A stretch of 58,203 nt of DNA from Oscillospiraceae bacterium. Lineage in GTDB: Bacteria; Bacillota; Clostridia; Oscillospirales; CAG-272. Location: assembly GCA_015063535.1 (NCBI GenBank), contig SVTY01000012.1:1-58203 (forward strand), given 5' to 3'. Each line of letters opens with the position of its first letter. Position 1 is the first letter of the stretch. This document shows, one piece after another, positions 34,716 to 44,032 of the stretch. A model generated the notes under the pieces. The model made no database searches and was not told where the DNA came from. It saw nothing but the letters and a program-made list of their open reading frames with translations. A program made the translations under genes and the position numbers.

Positions 34716-35615
34716 TCAGACAAACTCCCGATACAGGGAATGCTCGGGCAACAGGGTATCGGACAGCGGCTCGATCCCCTCAATTTTTTGAAGGATGTCA
34801 TGAGCCTGTGCCGCATACGGGCTGTCTGCCGCTATCTGTGAAAGTATCCTACGCAAATGGGGGGCTAAAATACCCAGCTCATAGGACATAGAGGAGCTGA
34901 TCCGATAGGTACAAGCATCCACATACGGAAAAATATTGTCCTCCTCGTTGCTTCTAACCCCCTCCCACAGGGAGAAGGTCTGTTCGGGTGGGGTATTCCG
35001 CTTTTTATGATCCCGCACCAAGCGCCGAAGCAGGCGAAGCTCATTGGGCTCTACGGTAACACCGTCCGTCCGAACAGGGGTAAGGGGCGCAATATAGATG
35101 GCTTCGGATGGGTATCCTGCCGCCTCAAACAGAGCAGTCACCTCGGGATACAGCACCTGTATCCCCTCAAACAGAAACAGGTCATCCGCTCCGCATGCCA
35201 TCGTCCGATAGCCGATACGCTTCCCTTCCTTGAAGTCAAAGATCGGGCAATGACTGCTCTCTTTTGTCCGAAGCTCCTCCAAAAAGCGGCGCAGGGCGGG
35301 TAGGTCGATGGTCTTGACCGAATCGTAATCCACTTTGCCCTTGGCACGGGCATGTAACAGCTCTTTGTCATAGTAAAAATCATCAATGGAGATCGTATGC
35401 AATCGCTTTCCCCGTCGGGCAAGGCATTCTCCCAACAGCTCTGCCGCCGTGGTCTTGCCCGAACAGGTGGGTCCTACCAAGCGGAGCAAGCGAAGCTCCC
35501 TTCTTTGGGCGATCTCCTCGGCAAGCTTCTCCAAGCAATCGGCGAACTGCTGCTCCGCTTGTACGATCTGCTGCTTTGCTTTCTTGCTGTGCTTGTCTTT
35601 ATTCCGTTCTTCCAT
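34716..35615 (-). CDS. Uridine kinase-like P-loop protein
   Basis: This 299-residue protein (ATG 35615 after GGGAG) has a Walker A motif GPTCSGKTTAAELL (about 43-56), the SIDDFYYDKELL segment typical of uridine/phosphoribulokinases, IFDFKEGKR, and DLFLFEGIQVLYPEV resembling the Walker B. The first 30 residues are a charged helix. It probably phosphorylates uridine, cytidine or a related substrate; family relatives are often fused to TGS/threonyl-tRNA-like domains, which is not the case here. It is the last gene of the cdaA operon. Confidence 0.8.
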   Translation of the reverse strand: MEERNKDKHSKKAKQQIVQAEQQFADCLEKLAEEIAQRRELRLLRLVGPTCSGKTTAAELLGECLARRGKRLHTISIDDFYYDKELLHARAKGKVDYDSVKTIDLPALRRFLEELRTKESSHCPIFDFKEGKRIGYRTMACGADDLFLFEGIQVLYPEVTALFEAAGYPSEAIYIAPLTPVRTDGVTVEPNELRLLRRLVRDHKKRNTPPEQTFSLWEGVRSNEEDNIFPYVDACTYRISSSMSYELGILAPHLRRILSQIAADSPYAAQAHDILQKIEGIEPLSDTLLPEHSLYREFV

Positions 35616-35655
35616 AGCGCTCCCTTCTCGGAACGCCGATTCGGAAAGACCTCTC

Positions 35656-37155
35656 TTACAGCATTCCGTGTTCGTTGTAAAATGCCTCGGCAGCCTCGGC
35701 AAAGCTCTGACTGCGATCCTCCGCCAAATACTCGTACGGATATTTTTGATGGAACAGCCGCTCAATGGTGCGGTGTTCGGTATGTGCTCCCGTATTATCC
35801 ACCAGCTTGGTCACCGCTCCCGCTCCCGCAGCGAGAATGGTGTGGATCTCCTCCATCATGTAAATATTATACAGTCCTTCATGTCCCGGCAGAGAGAAGC
35901 CTACATTTTCATAGTTTCCCACGGTGTTCTTCTGCCTATACATATAATATGGGATATAGCCCTCTTGGTGCGCCTTGATCTGCGAATAATCCACGCACTT
36001 GCCCGCATCGCCGCCCCGAATTGAGTACACATCGGCATTCAGCCGCAATATCTCCGCCGATTTCTTGACACAGAAGGTATGTACGGTGATATTTTCAGGG
36101 TTCAACTGCAAAATTTGATCCATGGTGGACGAAAAGCGACGGAAATTGTCGCCCGGCAAGCCCGCAATGAGATCGACATTGACGGTGGGCAGTTCCGCCC
36201 GTCTGGCATCCTCGAAGGCACGGAAAAATTCCTCTACCGTGTGATTGCGTCCGATGCCGCACAGAACATCGTCACACAGACTCTGCGGGTTGACGCTGAC
36301 ACGGGTCACGCCGTATTCCTTGGCGATCCTCATTTTTTCCTCGGTGATGGTATCGGGACGTCCCGCCTCCATGGTATATTCATCCAAGGTACCGACGTTG
36401 ATAAGAGAGGCAATATGGGAAAGAAGCATGCGAAGCTGCTCTGCATCCAAGATCGTGGGTGTTCCTCCGCCGATGTACAGGGTACGGATCTTCAGTCCCA
36501 AACGGTTTGCCAAGCGAACGTTGGCGCAAATATCGTCCTTCAGACGAAGGAGATAGTCGGGAATGAGACTCAGAAGTCTCTTTGAAGTATATGAGACAAA
36601 GGAGCAATAGGTGCATCGGGTAGGACAAAACGGAATGGAAATGTACATGCTGCAATCCTTGGGGGAGGGATTGCCGACGATCCGTTTTTCGGTGACGGCA
36701 ATATCGGTCGCCAGTGCCGCCTTTTTGGGGATCACCAAATAATCGGAGGTCAACAGCTTTTTGACTCGAGTCTTGCTGATCCCCGCATTCAGCATCTCGG
36801 AGGCGACCTTGGATGGGCGAACACCGATCATCATGCCCCATGCGGGACGGTATCCGATACGCTCTCCCAGCACCGCCAAGACTGCGCCGCCAACGGCAAG
36901 CTTGAGCGTACGCTCCGCTGTCCGTCCCTCGGTCTGCTCGGCGGTATACTCTGCCTCGCTGTGAGCGCCCTGCCAATCCAAGGCGGCAAGCGCATAAACG
37001 CCCCCTTCCCGTTCCTCCGAACGGACGGTCAGGCAGGGCTCATCCTCCCTTACCGCTTCCTCATCCTTTTTTCCGAAGCGCTCTCCCGGGAAAAAGATCA
37101 TGGCAAGGGTCTGAACGTAATAGAGATTGACCGCAGACTCCAATAGAATTTTCAT
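35656..37155 (-). CDS. hemZ: HemZ-type coproporphyrinogen dehydrogenase-like radical SAM protein
   Basis: This 499-residue radical S-adenosylmethionine enzyme has the CxxxCxxC cluster site at Cys177, Cys181 and Cys184 (CPTRCTYCSF), the GGGTPTILDAEQL motif and a HemN-like C-terminal part. The about 160-residue N-terminal extension marks the HemZ subgroup. HemZ has been annotated as oxygen-independent coproporphyrinogen III oxidase; no other heme gene is visible here, and many Clostridia keep hemZ without a full heme pathway, so the real reaction may differ. Confidence 0.88.
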   Translation of the reverse strand: MKILLESAVNLYYVQTLAMIFFPGERFGKKDEEAVREDEPCLTVRSEEREGGVYALAALDWQGAHSEAEYTAEQTEGRTAERTLKLAVGGAVLAVLGERIGYRPAWGMMIGVRPSKVASEMLNAGISKTRVKKLLTSDYLVIPKKAALATDIAVTEKRIVGNPSPKDCSMYISIPFCPTRCTYCSFVSYTSKRLLSLIPDYLLRLKDDICANVRLANRLGLKIRTLYIGGGTPTILDAEQLRMLLSHIASLINVGTLDEYTMEAGRPDTITEEKMRIAKEYGVTRVSVNPQSLCDDVLCGIGRNHTVEEFFRAFEDARRAELPTVNVDLIAGLPGDNFRRFSSTMDQILQLNPENITVHTFCVKKSAEILRLNADVYSIRGGDAGKCVDYSQIKAHQEGYIPYYMYRQKNTVGNYENVGFSLPGHEGLYNIYMMEEIHTILAAGAGAVTKLVDNTGAHTEHRTIERLFHQKYPYEYLAEDRSQSFAEAAEAFYNEHGML

Positions 37156-37185
37156 TGTCGTTTCCGCCGAAGCGGCTCCTTTTCT

Positions 37186-37641
37186 TTAGCTTTTCAACAG
37201 CACTCGGCTGTCCATTACGATGGTGACGGGTCCGTCGGCGAAAATTTGCGGCTCCATATGCGCACCAAACACGCCCGTTTCTACCTTCCGTATCTGCGCC
37301 CGACACAGTTCTGCAAAATATCGGTACAGGCGATCTGCCTCGTCGGGGGCTGCGGCTCCCATATAGTCGGGGCGTCTTCCCTTTTTATAGGAGGCAAGCA
37401 GGGTGAAATTGGAGATAACCAGCATCTCCCCGTCGATATCCGTTAGGGAGCGGTTCATTTTGTCGTTTTCATCCGAAAATATGCGAAGCCCCGTGATCTT
37501 GTCTGCCAAGACCTGCGCATCCCGCTCGGTGTCCTCCTTGGCAACGCCCAGCAGCACGCAAAGACCCGCTCCGCAAGAGCCGACGGTCTCTCCGTCTACA
37601 CGGACACAGGCTCGGCTGACTCGCTGTATCACTGCAATCAT
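37186..37641 (-). CDS. dtd: D-aminoacyl-tRNA deacylase Dtd
   Basis: This 151-residue enzyme removes D-amino acids (and glycine) mischarged on tRNA. Family motifs are SNFTLLASYKKGRRPDY (the usual SQFTL has Asn in place of Gln) and GPVTI near the end with the cross-subunit Gly-Pro. ATG 37641 follows GAGGAG and gives the family start MIAVIQRVS. Located 13 bases after the relA stop, the typical relA-dtd pairing of Firmicutes. Confidence 0.95.
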   Translation of the reverse strand: MIAVIQRVSRACVRVDGETVGSCGAGLCVLLGVAKEDTERDAQVLADKITGLRIFSDENDKMNRSLTDIDGEMLVISNFTLLASYKKGRRPDYMGAAAPDEADRLYRYFAELCRAQIRKVETGVFGAHMEPQIFADGPVTIVMDSRVLLKS

Positions 37642-37654
37642 GCTGTCTCCTCTC

Positions 37655-39874
37655 TTACGAAAAGCCTCTGACCACATCCAACACGCCGTTGATCGCCTTC
37701 AGACGGGAGACGATGGAGTGGTAGTGCTCTACGTTTTTACAACTGATCTTCAAATTGATAATGGTATTGTCAGAGCCGCTGGCGGAGGTGTTGATCTGAA
37801 GCAAAAACACCTTCATCTCGGACAGTGCTACTGACACGTCGGCAACGATACCCATGCGATCCTGTACATATACAGTGATCTGTGCCTCGTACATCGCTTG
37901 ATCGTTCGCCGCCGTTCCGCTCTCCCAATGGGCTTCGACCCACCGTTCGGCATACTCGGGATTGCTTCTTCCGTTTTTCACGTTGGGACAGTCGCATTTA
38001 TGAATGGAGATGCCGAAGCCCTTGGTGATAAAGCCGATGACATCATCCCCCGGCAGAGGATTGCAGCAACGGGCAAATTTGACCTGACAGCCGCTCTCTC
38101 CGTCCACCACGATCCCGCCTGAGGTACGGACATTTTTGGGCTTGACGGTCTTGATCTGCTCCGCCGTCAGCGGCTCTGCCGTCTCCTGCTCGGGCTGGGT
38201 CAGCGTCCTCTCATACTCATCCCTCAGCTTACCCGACAGCTTGCCCATGGAAATACCGCCGTAGCCCAAGGTATTGTACACATCGTCGGCACTCATAAAG
38301 CCCAGCCGCTTGCCTACCGCCGCAACCATTTCATTTCGCTGATTCTCGGTGCAGGCTCTGACCCATTTTTTGAGCTCGGTGTCGATCATTGCCTTACCCG
38401 CAATGATATTATCCGCTCTCTTTTCCTTTTTAAACCAGCTTCGGATCTTGGTTCTCGCCTCACTGGTCTTGACAATAGACAGCCAATCCCGACTGGGTCC
38501 CTTGGATGCGGAGGAGGTCAGGATCTCGACGATATCTCCTGTCTCAGGCGCACGGTCGATGGGAACGATCATACCGTTGATCTTGGCTCCCACCATGGAA
38601 TTGCCCACACCCGAATGGATGGAATACGCAAAGTCGATGACCGTTGAGCCCTGCGGCAGGGCGATCACATCCCCCTTGGGGGTAAAAACAAAGGTCTCGT
38701 CGTGGAAGATATCGGTCTTTAAGGCGTTAAGAAACTCATCCGGGTCTCTGGTCTCTCCCTCGGTCTCCACAAGGCGGGAGATCCACTCCAGCTTCTTGTC
38801 GATCTCCTCCTTGGATTTTTCGCCGGATTTATATTTCCAGTGGGCGGCAATACCGTATTCCGCCACATGATGCATGTCCCACGTACGGATCTGCACCTCA
38901 AAGGGGATGCCGTCCCGACCGATGACCGTTGTATGCAAGGAACGATACAAATTGGGCTTGGGCGTAGAGATATAGTCCTTAAAGCGTCCCGGAACCGATT
39001 TGAACATTTCGTGGATCAGACCGAGTGCGGTATAGCATTCCAGTTCGCTGTCCACGATGATACGCAGCGCATAAAAATCATAGATCTGATCGAAGCTCTT
39101 GTTTTGATTGAACATCTTTCGATAGATGCTGTAGACCGATTTGATCCGCCCCTTCAAGGTAAACGGAATATGATTTTCCTCTAATTTACGGGATACCATG
39201 CCTTGGATATTTTCGATAAAATCCACGCTCTCCCCGTATTTTTCCTCGATATAGCTTTGGATCTCTTCATATCCGATGGGATCCAAATACGAAATACATA
39301 GGTTTTCCAGCTCCTGCTTCAGCTTTTGCATACCCAGTCGATGGGCAAGCGGAGCATAGACATGCATCGTCTCCAATGCGGTCGCTCGCCGTTTGGGGTC
39401 TGCCTTGACCGCCAGTGTCCGCATATTGTGCAACCGATCGCACAGCTTGATAAAGATGACACGGACATCCTTCGACATGGCAAGCAGCATTTTGCGGATA
39501 TTTTCGATATGCGCCTCTTCCTTGTCCTCCACGTTGAGCTGAACCAGCTTGGTAAGTCCGTCCACCAGATAGGCGACCTCTTTGCCGAAGCGGGCTTCGA
39601 TCTCCGTCAGGCTGGTCTTATCGGCGCAATCCTCCACCGTATCGTGGAGCAGAGCGGCGCAGACCGAGTTGGTATCCAGTCCCAGTCCTACCACGATCTC
39701 CGCTACCGACAGAGGATGGGAAATATACGGCTCTCCGCTGACACGGAACTGCCCCTCATGAAGCGTTGCCGCATAGTCCAATGCGCTCCGAATCTTTTCA
39801 ATATCGTAATTTCTGCCCGATGCCTTCAGCATCTCAAAAAACTGATCGCCTTGGCGAATGGTCTCTTCTGACAT
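37655..39874 (-). CDS. relA: Bifunctional (p)ppGpp synthetase/hydrolase RelA/SpoT (Rel)
   Basis: This 739-residue long RSH protein makes and degrades the alarmone (p)ppGpp. The HD hydrolase domain has intact HPLSVAEI, ALLHDTVED and CDRLHNMRTL motifs. The synthetase domain has GRIKSVYSIYRKM and YRSLHTTVIG, and the C-terminal half has TGS (FVFTPKGDVIALPQGSTVIDFAY) and ACT domains. Both active sites appear functional. It is the fifth gene of the cdaA operon. Confidence 0.97.
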   Translation of the reverse strand: MSEETIRQGDQFFEMLKASGRNYDIEKIRSALDYAATLHEGQFRVSGEPYISHPLSVAEIVVGLGLDTNSVCAALLHDTVEDCADKTSLTEIEARFGKEVAYLVDGLTKLVQLNVEDKEEAHIENIRKMLLAMSKDVRVIFIKLCDRLHNMRTLAVKADPKRRATALETMHVYAPLAHRLGMQKLKQELENLCISYLDPIGYEEIQSYIEEKYGESVDFIENIQGMVSRKLEENHIPFTLKGRIKSVYSIYRKMFNQNKSFDQIYDFYALRIIVDSELECYTALGLIHEMFKSVPGRFKDYISTPKPNLYRSLHTTVIGRDGIPFEVQIRTWDMHHVAEYGIAAHWKYKSGEKSKEEIDKKLEWISRLVETEGETRDPDEFLNALKTDIFHDETFVFTPKGDVIALPQGSTVIDFAYSIHSGVGNSMVGAKINGMIVPIDRAPETGDIVEILTSSASKGPSRDWLSIVKTSEARTKIRSWFKKEKRADNIIAGKAMIDTELKKWVRACTENQRNEMVAAVGKRLGFMSADDVYNTLGYGGISMGKLSGKLRDEYERTLTQPEQETAEPLTAEQIKTVKPKNVRTSGGIVVDGESGCQVKFARCCNPLPGDDVIGFITKGFGISIHKCDCPNVKNGRSNPEYAERWVEAHWESGTAANDQAMYEAQITVYVQDRMGIVADVSVALSEMKVFLLQINTSASGSDNTIINLKISCKNVEHYHSIVSRLKAINGVLDVVRGFS

Positions 39875-39911
39875 GGTTACTCCTCTTTGCTACGAGTGTT
39901 CTCGTATGGTT

Positions 39912-42104
39912 TCAATTGGTACGGTCTGTACACTGACTTTTCAGCTTTTGCAAAAGGGCGGATCGGTCAATGCTGGTCTTATCGGTTACGGAGGTCACCG
40001 CAAAGCGGTACAGCTCCTCCCCAAGCTCGATGATCTCACAGAGCTTCAGCTCATGGAGGATCCGCAATATGTAGCGGAGCTTGATCGAATTGATCGCAGG
40101 CTCCTCCTCGAAGGCATTGACCTGCTTCAGCAACCCCTTCAGCTCGATGAGATTGTGCTCTGCCCGATACTCTCTTCGCAACAGCTTATATACACGGGCA
40201 CAATCCTCTCTGTTGGGGATCACGTCCTCCGCTGCCGCAAACGGTGCGCCGCCGCAAATGGTCTCATAACGTGCCTTTTGCTCGGCAAGCTCCTTGGAAT
40301 AGCCCTCCGCAGGGCGGGCATCCTGAAGGATCAGCTGTACGCTGCGCACGTTTTTATAATCATTGATATCGACCTGAAACAGGATATCGATCAAATCACC
40401 TGCTTCAAAGCCCAATGCTCCCTCGCCCATGCCGAAATACAAGGCGTTGACGGTCACGCCCTCCCGCTCTACCAGCAGACGGGTATGCTTTCCGCCGCCG
40501 ATATGGGTAATGCGCTTGACGGTCACATCCCGCATGGAAAAGACGGGCGTGGAATTGCCTACGCCAAAGGGCTCCAGCATGGTCAGCTCCTGCGCAAAGC
40601 GAAGGGTAACATCACTCATCCGCAAGGCACAATCTGCCTCCATACGGATCTGCAGGACATCCTCGGACAGCACCTGCCTTGCGTAAGCATTGATCCGTGT
40701 GCGAAATTCCTCCAGCTCGCCCCGTCGGACACTCAATCCCGCAGCAAGCTCATGCCCTCCGTACTTGACAAGGCAATCCTCACAGGCAGCAAGTGCCTCT
40801 ACCAGATTCATGCCCTTGATGCTTCGCCCCGATCCCTTTCCCACATCCATGGGGTCGGGCTGCTTCGACGCTCTGTCAAAGGAGATCAGAATGGAAGGCA
40901 AGCCGTATCGCTCGGTAATACGGGAGGAAACGATTCCAATGACACCCGGGTGCCAGTTATCGCTATCCAAAACGATAACCCGATCCTCATTTGATTCCAC
41001 CATATCCTCAATCTTCGCATATGCTTCACAGACAATACGATTTTCCTCCGTTTGTCTGTGGCGGTTGATCTCACACAGCTCCTCGGCGGCAAGCCTTGCT
41101 TTCTCGGCATCCTGCTCCAGCAGGAGCCGAACCGCAATAGCGGCATCGCTGATCCGCCCTGCCGCATTGATCCTTGGCGCAATACCAAAGCCGATCATGC
41201 CGGAGGTGACCGCTGTCTTTTTTCCGTCCTCCGCCTTTTTCTTGGAAAAAGCGGCATCCATCAAAGCAGACAGTCCCGAACGCTCGGTATGCTCCATCAG
41301 CTTCAGCCCAAGGCTGACGATCAATCGGTTCTCATCTACCACAGGCATCACATCGGCAATGGTTCCCACCGCAGTCAGATCGGCATAGGTTCGACAAATG
41401 CGGCGGATGCCATCCAAGATTGGCTCGCCGCTTTGTCGGCATCGCCGCATCTCGCAGGCACAGATGACCTTAAACACGACACCGACGCCCGCCAGCTCCT
41501 TAAAGGGATACGGACAGTCGGGACGGTGAGGATTTACCACGGCGCAGGCATTGGGAAGCTCGGCACGGCACTCGTGGTGATCGGTAATAACAAAATCCAC
41601 CCCCAAGGTCTTTGCGTATGCCACCTCCTCTGCGGCGGTAATGCCCGTATCTACGGTGATAATCAGGCTCGTACCGTTTTGCGCCAGCTCCTCTACCGCT
41701 CGGCAGGAAACACCGTATCCTTCTCCCTCTCTTTTGGGAATGCGAAAGTCGACCCGTCCGCCAAGCTCCTTCAGATACAAATATAAAACCGTGACTGAGG
41801 TAACGCCGTCCACGTCGTAGTCTCCGTAAACGGTAATGGATTCGTTGCTTTCGAGAGCGGAAAAGATCCTCTCCACCGCCGCCTCCATATCGGCAAAGAG
41901 ATACGGATCGTGAAAATCTCCCTGCTCCAGACGCAGAAAGCGTTCCGCATCCGTTGCCGACCGAAGCCCCCGATTCCAAAGAAGCACCGCAAACAGCTCA
42001 GAAACGCCCATTTTTTGTGCCATTTCCCGCAAGCTGCGGTCCTGCTCCTCTTCTCCGAAGGTATATCGATCGATCCATACCCTCTCCCGTTTGATCTCCT
42101 TCAT
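39912..42104 (-). CDS. recJ: Single-stranded-DNA-specific exonuclease RecJ
   Basis: This 730-residue 5'-3' exonuclease is used in recombination and mismatch repair. DHH-family motifs are YGDYDVDGVTS (about 92-102), VDTGITA and ITDHHE; the DHHA1 motif GGHELAAGLSV lies at about 440-450. An OB-fold region follows, then a Firmicutes-type C-terminal extension of about 150 residues. Start after GAGGT. It is 37 bases upstream of relA. Confidence 0.95.
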   Translation of the reverse strand: MKEIKRERVWIDRYTFGEEEQDRSLREMAQKMGVSELFAVLLWNRGLRSATDAERFLRLEQGDFHDPYLFADMEAAVERIFSALESNESITVYGDYDVDGVTSVTVLYLYLKELGGRVDFRIPKREGEGYGVSCRAVEELAQNGTSLIITVDTGITAAEEVAYAKTLGVDFVITDHHECRAELPNACAVVNPHRPDCPYPFKELAGVGVVFKVICACEMRRCRQSGEPILDGIRRICRTYADLTAVGTIADVMPVVDENRLIVSLGLKLMEHTERSGLSALMDAAFSKKKAEDGKKTAVTSGMIGFGIAPRINAAGRISDAAIAVRLLLEQDAEKARLAAEELCEINRHRQTEENRIVCEAYAKIEDMVESNEDRVIVLDSDNWHPGVIGIVSSRITERYGLPSILISFDRASKQPDPMDVGKGSGRSIKGMNLVEALAACEDCLVKYGGHELAAGLSVRRGELEEFRTRINAYARQVLSEDVLQIRMEADCALRMSDVTLRFAQELTMLEPFGVGNSTPVFSMRDVTVKRITHIGGGKHTRLLVEREGVTVNALYFGMGEGALGFEAGDLIDILFQVDINDYKNVRSVQLILQDARPAEGYSKELAEQKARYETICGGAPFAAAEDVIPNREDCARVYKLLRREYRAEHNLIELKGLLKQVNAFEEEPAINSIKLRYILRILHELKLCEIIELGEELYRFAVTSVTDKTSIDRSALLQKLKSQCTDRTN

Positions 42105-42150
42105 GTATGTTACCTCTAAGTTATCTCAAATTCATGTTTGCCGACGTGAG

Positions 42151-43773
42151 TCAGCGTTTTTGCGGCGCAAAGCGGCTCATCAGCTGCTGTGCCGCACGGA
42201 TCCCATCCACCGCCGCACTGGTAATTCCGCCCGCATATCCCGCACCTTCTCCGCACGGATAGATCCTGTCATGCCCCACGGCGGTCATTGCCTCGGTCCG
42301 TAGGATCCGAACAGGGGCGGAGGTTCTGGTCTCGGCACCCGTGAGCAGGGCATCGGGACAGGAAAAGCCTCGGATCGACCGTTCAAAGGAGAGAAGCCCC
42401 TGCTTCAGCTCCCGACAAACAAATTCGGGCAGTACGTGTTTCATGGAGGTCAGGCGCACCCGTCCGTCCCGATAGGTAGGCAAGATCCGCCTCGGCTCGG
42501 TTCCCTCTCTGTCAGCAAGAAAATCGCCTACGGTCTGCAAGGGTGCCGCATAGTCACTGCCGCCTGCCCGATAAGCGGCCCGCTCGATCTGCCGTTGAAA
42601 TTCGATCGCCCGCATGGGGGTCTCGCCGTAATCCTCGGGGCGAACCGAGACACAGACCGCCGCATTGGCGTTCCGTCCGTCTCTGGCGTATCGGCTCATA
42701 CCGTTGACCACCACGCCGCCCTCCTCGGACGCCGCCGCAACCACCTCGCCTCCGGGACACATGCAAAAGGTATATACGCCCCGTCCCGATGTGGTATCGG
42801 ACAGATGGTACTCTGCCCTGCCAAGGCGGGGATGACCCGCAAAATCGCCGTACAGCGCACGGTCAATATCTTCCTGCAAATGCTCGATACGAACGCCCAC
42901 CGAAAAGGGCTTCGCCTCCACCGAATATCCCTGCTTCATCAGCATGGCATAGGTGTCTCTCGCACTGTGTCCCGGTGCCAGAACCAGCGCCGAACAGGAG
43001 ATCGAACCGCTTGTTGTCTGTGCGACTACCGTTCCGTCGGCATACTCCTCGATCCCGTCCAAGCGGCATCGGTACAGTACCTTACCGCCAAGCTCTTCGA
43101 TCCGCCGCAGTATACCTTCCACGATGCCTGTCAGAAGATCGGTTCCGATATGTGGCTTTGCCGCCGTCAGGATCTCCTCGGGCGCGCCGAACTCGCAAAA
43201 TCGCTTTAACACATAGGAAATGCGGGGGTCGTTGATCCTTGTCATCAGCTTGCCGTCCGAGAAGGTGCCGGCACCGCCCGCTCCGAATTGAATATTGGAT
43301 TCGGGATCCAGCTCTCCGAACAGCCGAAAGCGCTCATGCTTGCGGCAACGCTCGGCTATGCCGTCGCCTCGGTCTATGATGATGGGGCAATAGCCCTGCT
43401 CTGCCAACAGCAAGGCGCAGAACAGCCCTGCCGGTCCCATGCCAACCACCAAGGGCGGAAAGGGGCTTTTTTCCTTGCCCTGCGGCAATGCCACCGCACG
43501 GTCAAGCAACGGGGTCACCGCTCCCGAAAGCCCCTTAGGGGCTGTCAGGGGCATACCGTCCCGTCGGCGTACCGCCACCGAATAGACCAGTCGGATCCGA
43601 TCCTTTCGTCTGGCATCAACCGATTTTTTGTAAACCTCAAAATGAAGTCGTGCAGGGCTCATCCCTGCACGCTTCACTCGTTCGGCGGCAACGGCACATG
43701 CTTCCCGCTCGTCGGCATTCGGTGACAGACCGATGCCACTCATCAAAAAGCCGATCGCCTTTTCCTCCGTCAT
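42151..43773 (-). CDS. FAD-dependent NAD(P)/FAD oxidoreductase of unknown substrate
   Basis: I read 540 residues from ATG 43773 (AGAGGTG ahead). The N-terminal ~90 residues form a small alpha/beta domain common in this family, followed by a dinucleotide-binding PLVVGMGPAGLFCALLLAEQGYCPIIIDRG and the SNIQFGAGGAGTFSDGKL motif, ending with YPCGEGAGYAGGITSAAVDGIRAAQ. This is the widespread Clostridial family annotated as FAD-dependent dehydrogenase or YpdA-like; the substrate is unknown. It sits between mini-cdaR and recJ. Confidence 0.82.
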   Translation of the reverse strand: MTEEKAIGFLMSGIGLSPNADEREACAVAAERVKRAGMSPARLHFEVYKKSVDARRKDRIRLVYSVAVRRRDGMPLTAPKGLSGAVTPLLDRAVALPQGKEKSPFPPLVVGMGPAGLFCALLLAEQGYCPIIIDRGDGIAERCRKHERFRLFGELDPESNIQFGAGGAGTFSDGKLMTRINDPRISYVLKRFCEFGAPEEILTAAKPHIGTDLLTGIVEGILRRIEELGGKVLYRCRLDGIEEYADGTVVAQTTSGSISCSALVLAPGHSARDTYAMLMKQGYSVEAKPFSVGVRIEHLQEDIDRALYGDFAGHPRLGRAEYHLSDTTSGRGVYTFCMCPGGEVVAAASEEGGVVVNGMSRYARDGRNANAAVCVSVRPEDYGETPMRAIEFQRQIERAAYRAGGSDYAAPLQTVGDFLADREGTEPRRILPTYRDGRVRLTSMKHVLPEFVCRELKQGLLSFERSIRGFSCPDALLTGAETRTSAPVRILRTEAMTAVGHDRIYPCGEGAGYAGGITSAAVDGIRAAQQLMSRFAPQKR

Positions 43774-43790
43774 ATACGCACCTCTGCCCG

Positions 43791-44009
43791 TCACAGGGCA
43801 ACGCACTCTGCCACCTGTGTGTCACAGGCGACCGTACTGCCGCTTTGCATCTCATTTTTGTTTTTATCCTCGGTGTTGGTCGCATAGATCCAAATGACCA
43901 AGGCAATCAGAAAACAAACCACAAAGGCGATCACATTCAGCTTGCGGTTCTTTTTTACCACGTAGCTGCCGTCATCCGCATTCCACTCTTTTTGCTTTCG
44001 CTTTGACAT
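43791..44009 (-). CDS. Mini CdaR-like (YbbR-repeat-free) membrane protein next to cdaA
   Basis: This 72-residue protein begins at ATG 44009 with GGAGG ahead. It has a basic cytoplasmic start and one transmembrane helix (KKNRKLNVIAFVVCFLIALVIWIYATNTED) that closely resembles the N-terminus of CdaR/YbbR proteins, then only about 25 extracellular residues ending CVAL. Normal CdaR carries several YbbR repeats and regulates CdaA from outside. Its location, 23 bases after the cdaA stop, is exactly where cdaR normally lies, so this looks like a shortened CdaR. No repeat remnants are visible downstream. Confidence 0.7.
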   Translation of the reverse strand: MSKRKQKEWNADDGSYVVKKNRKLNVIAFVVCFLIALVIWIYATNTEDKNKNEMQSGSTVACDTQVAECVAL

Positions 44010-44032
44010 CAAATCCTCCGTTCGCTCCCCGA

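Noticed and set aside
35656-37155. HemZ as proof of heme synthesis in this organism
   Set aside because: No other heme gene is present, and HemZ relatives are common in organisms without the pathway.
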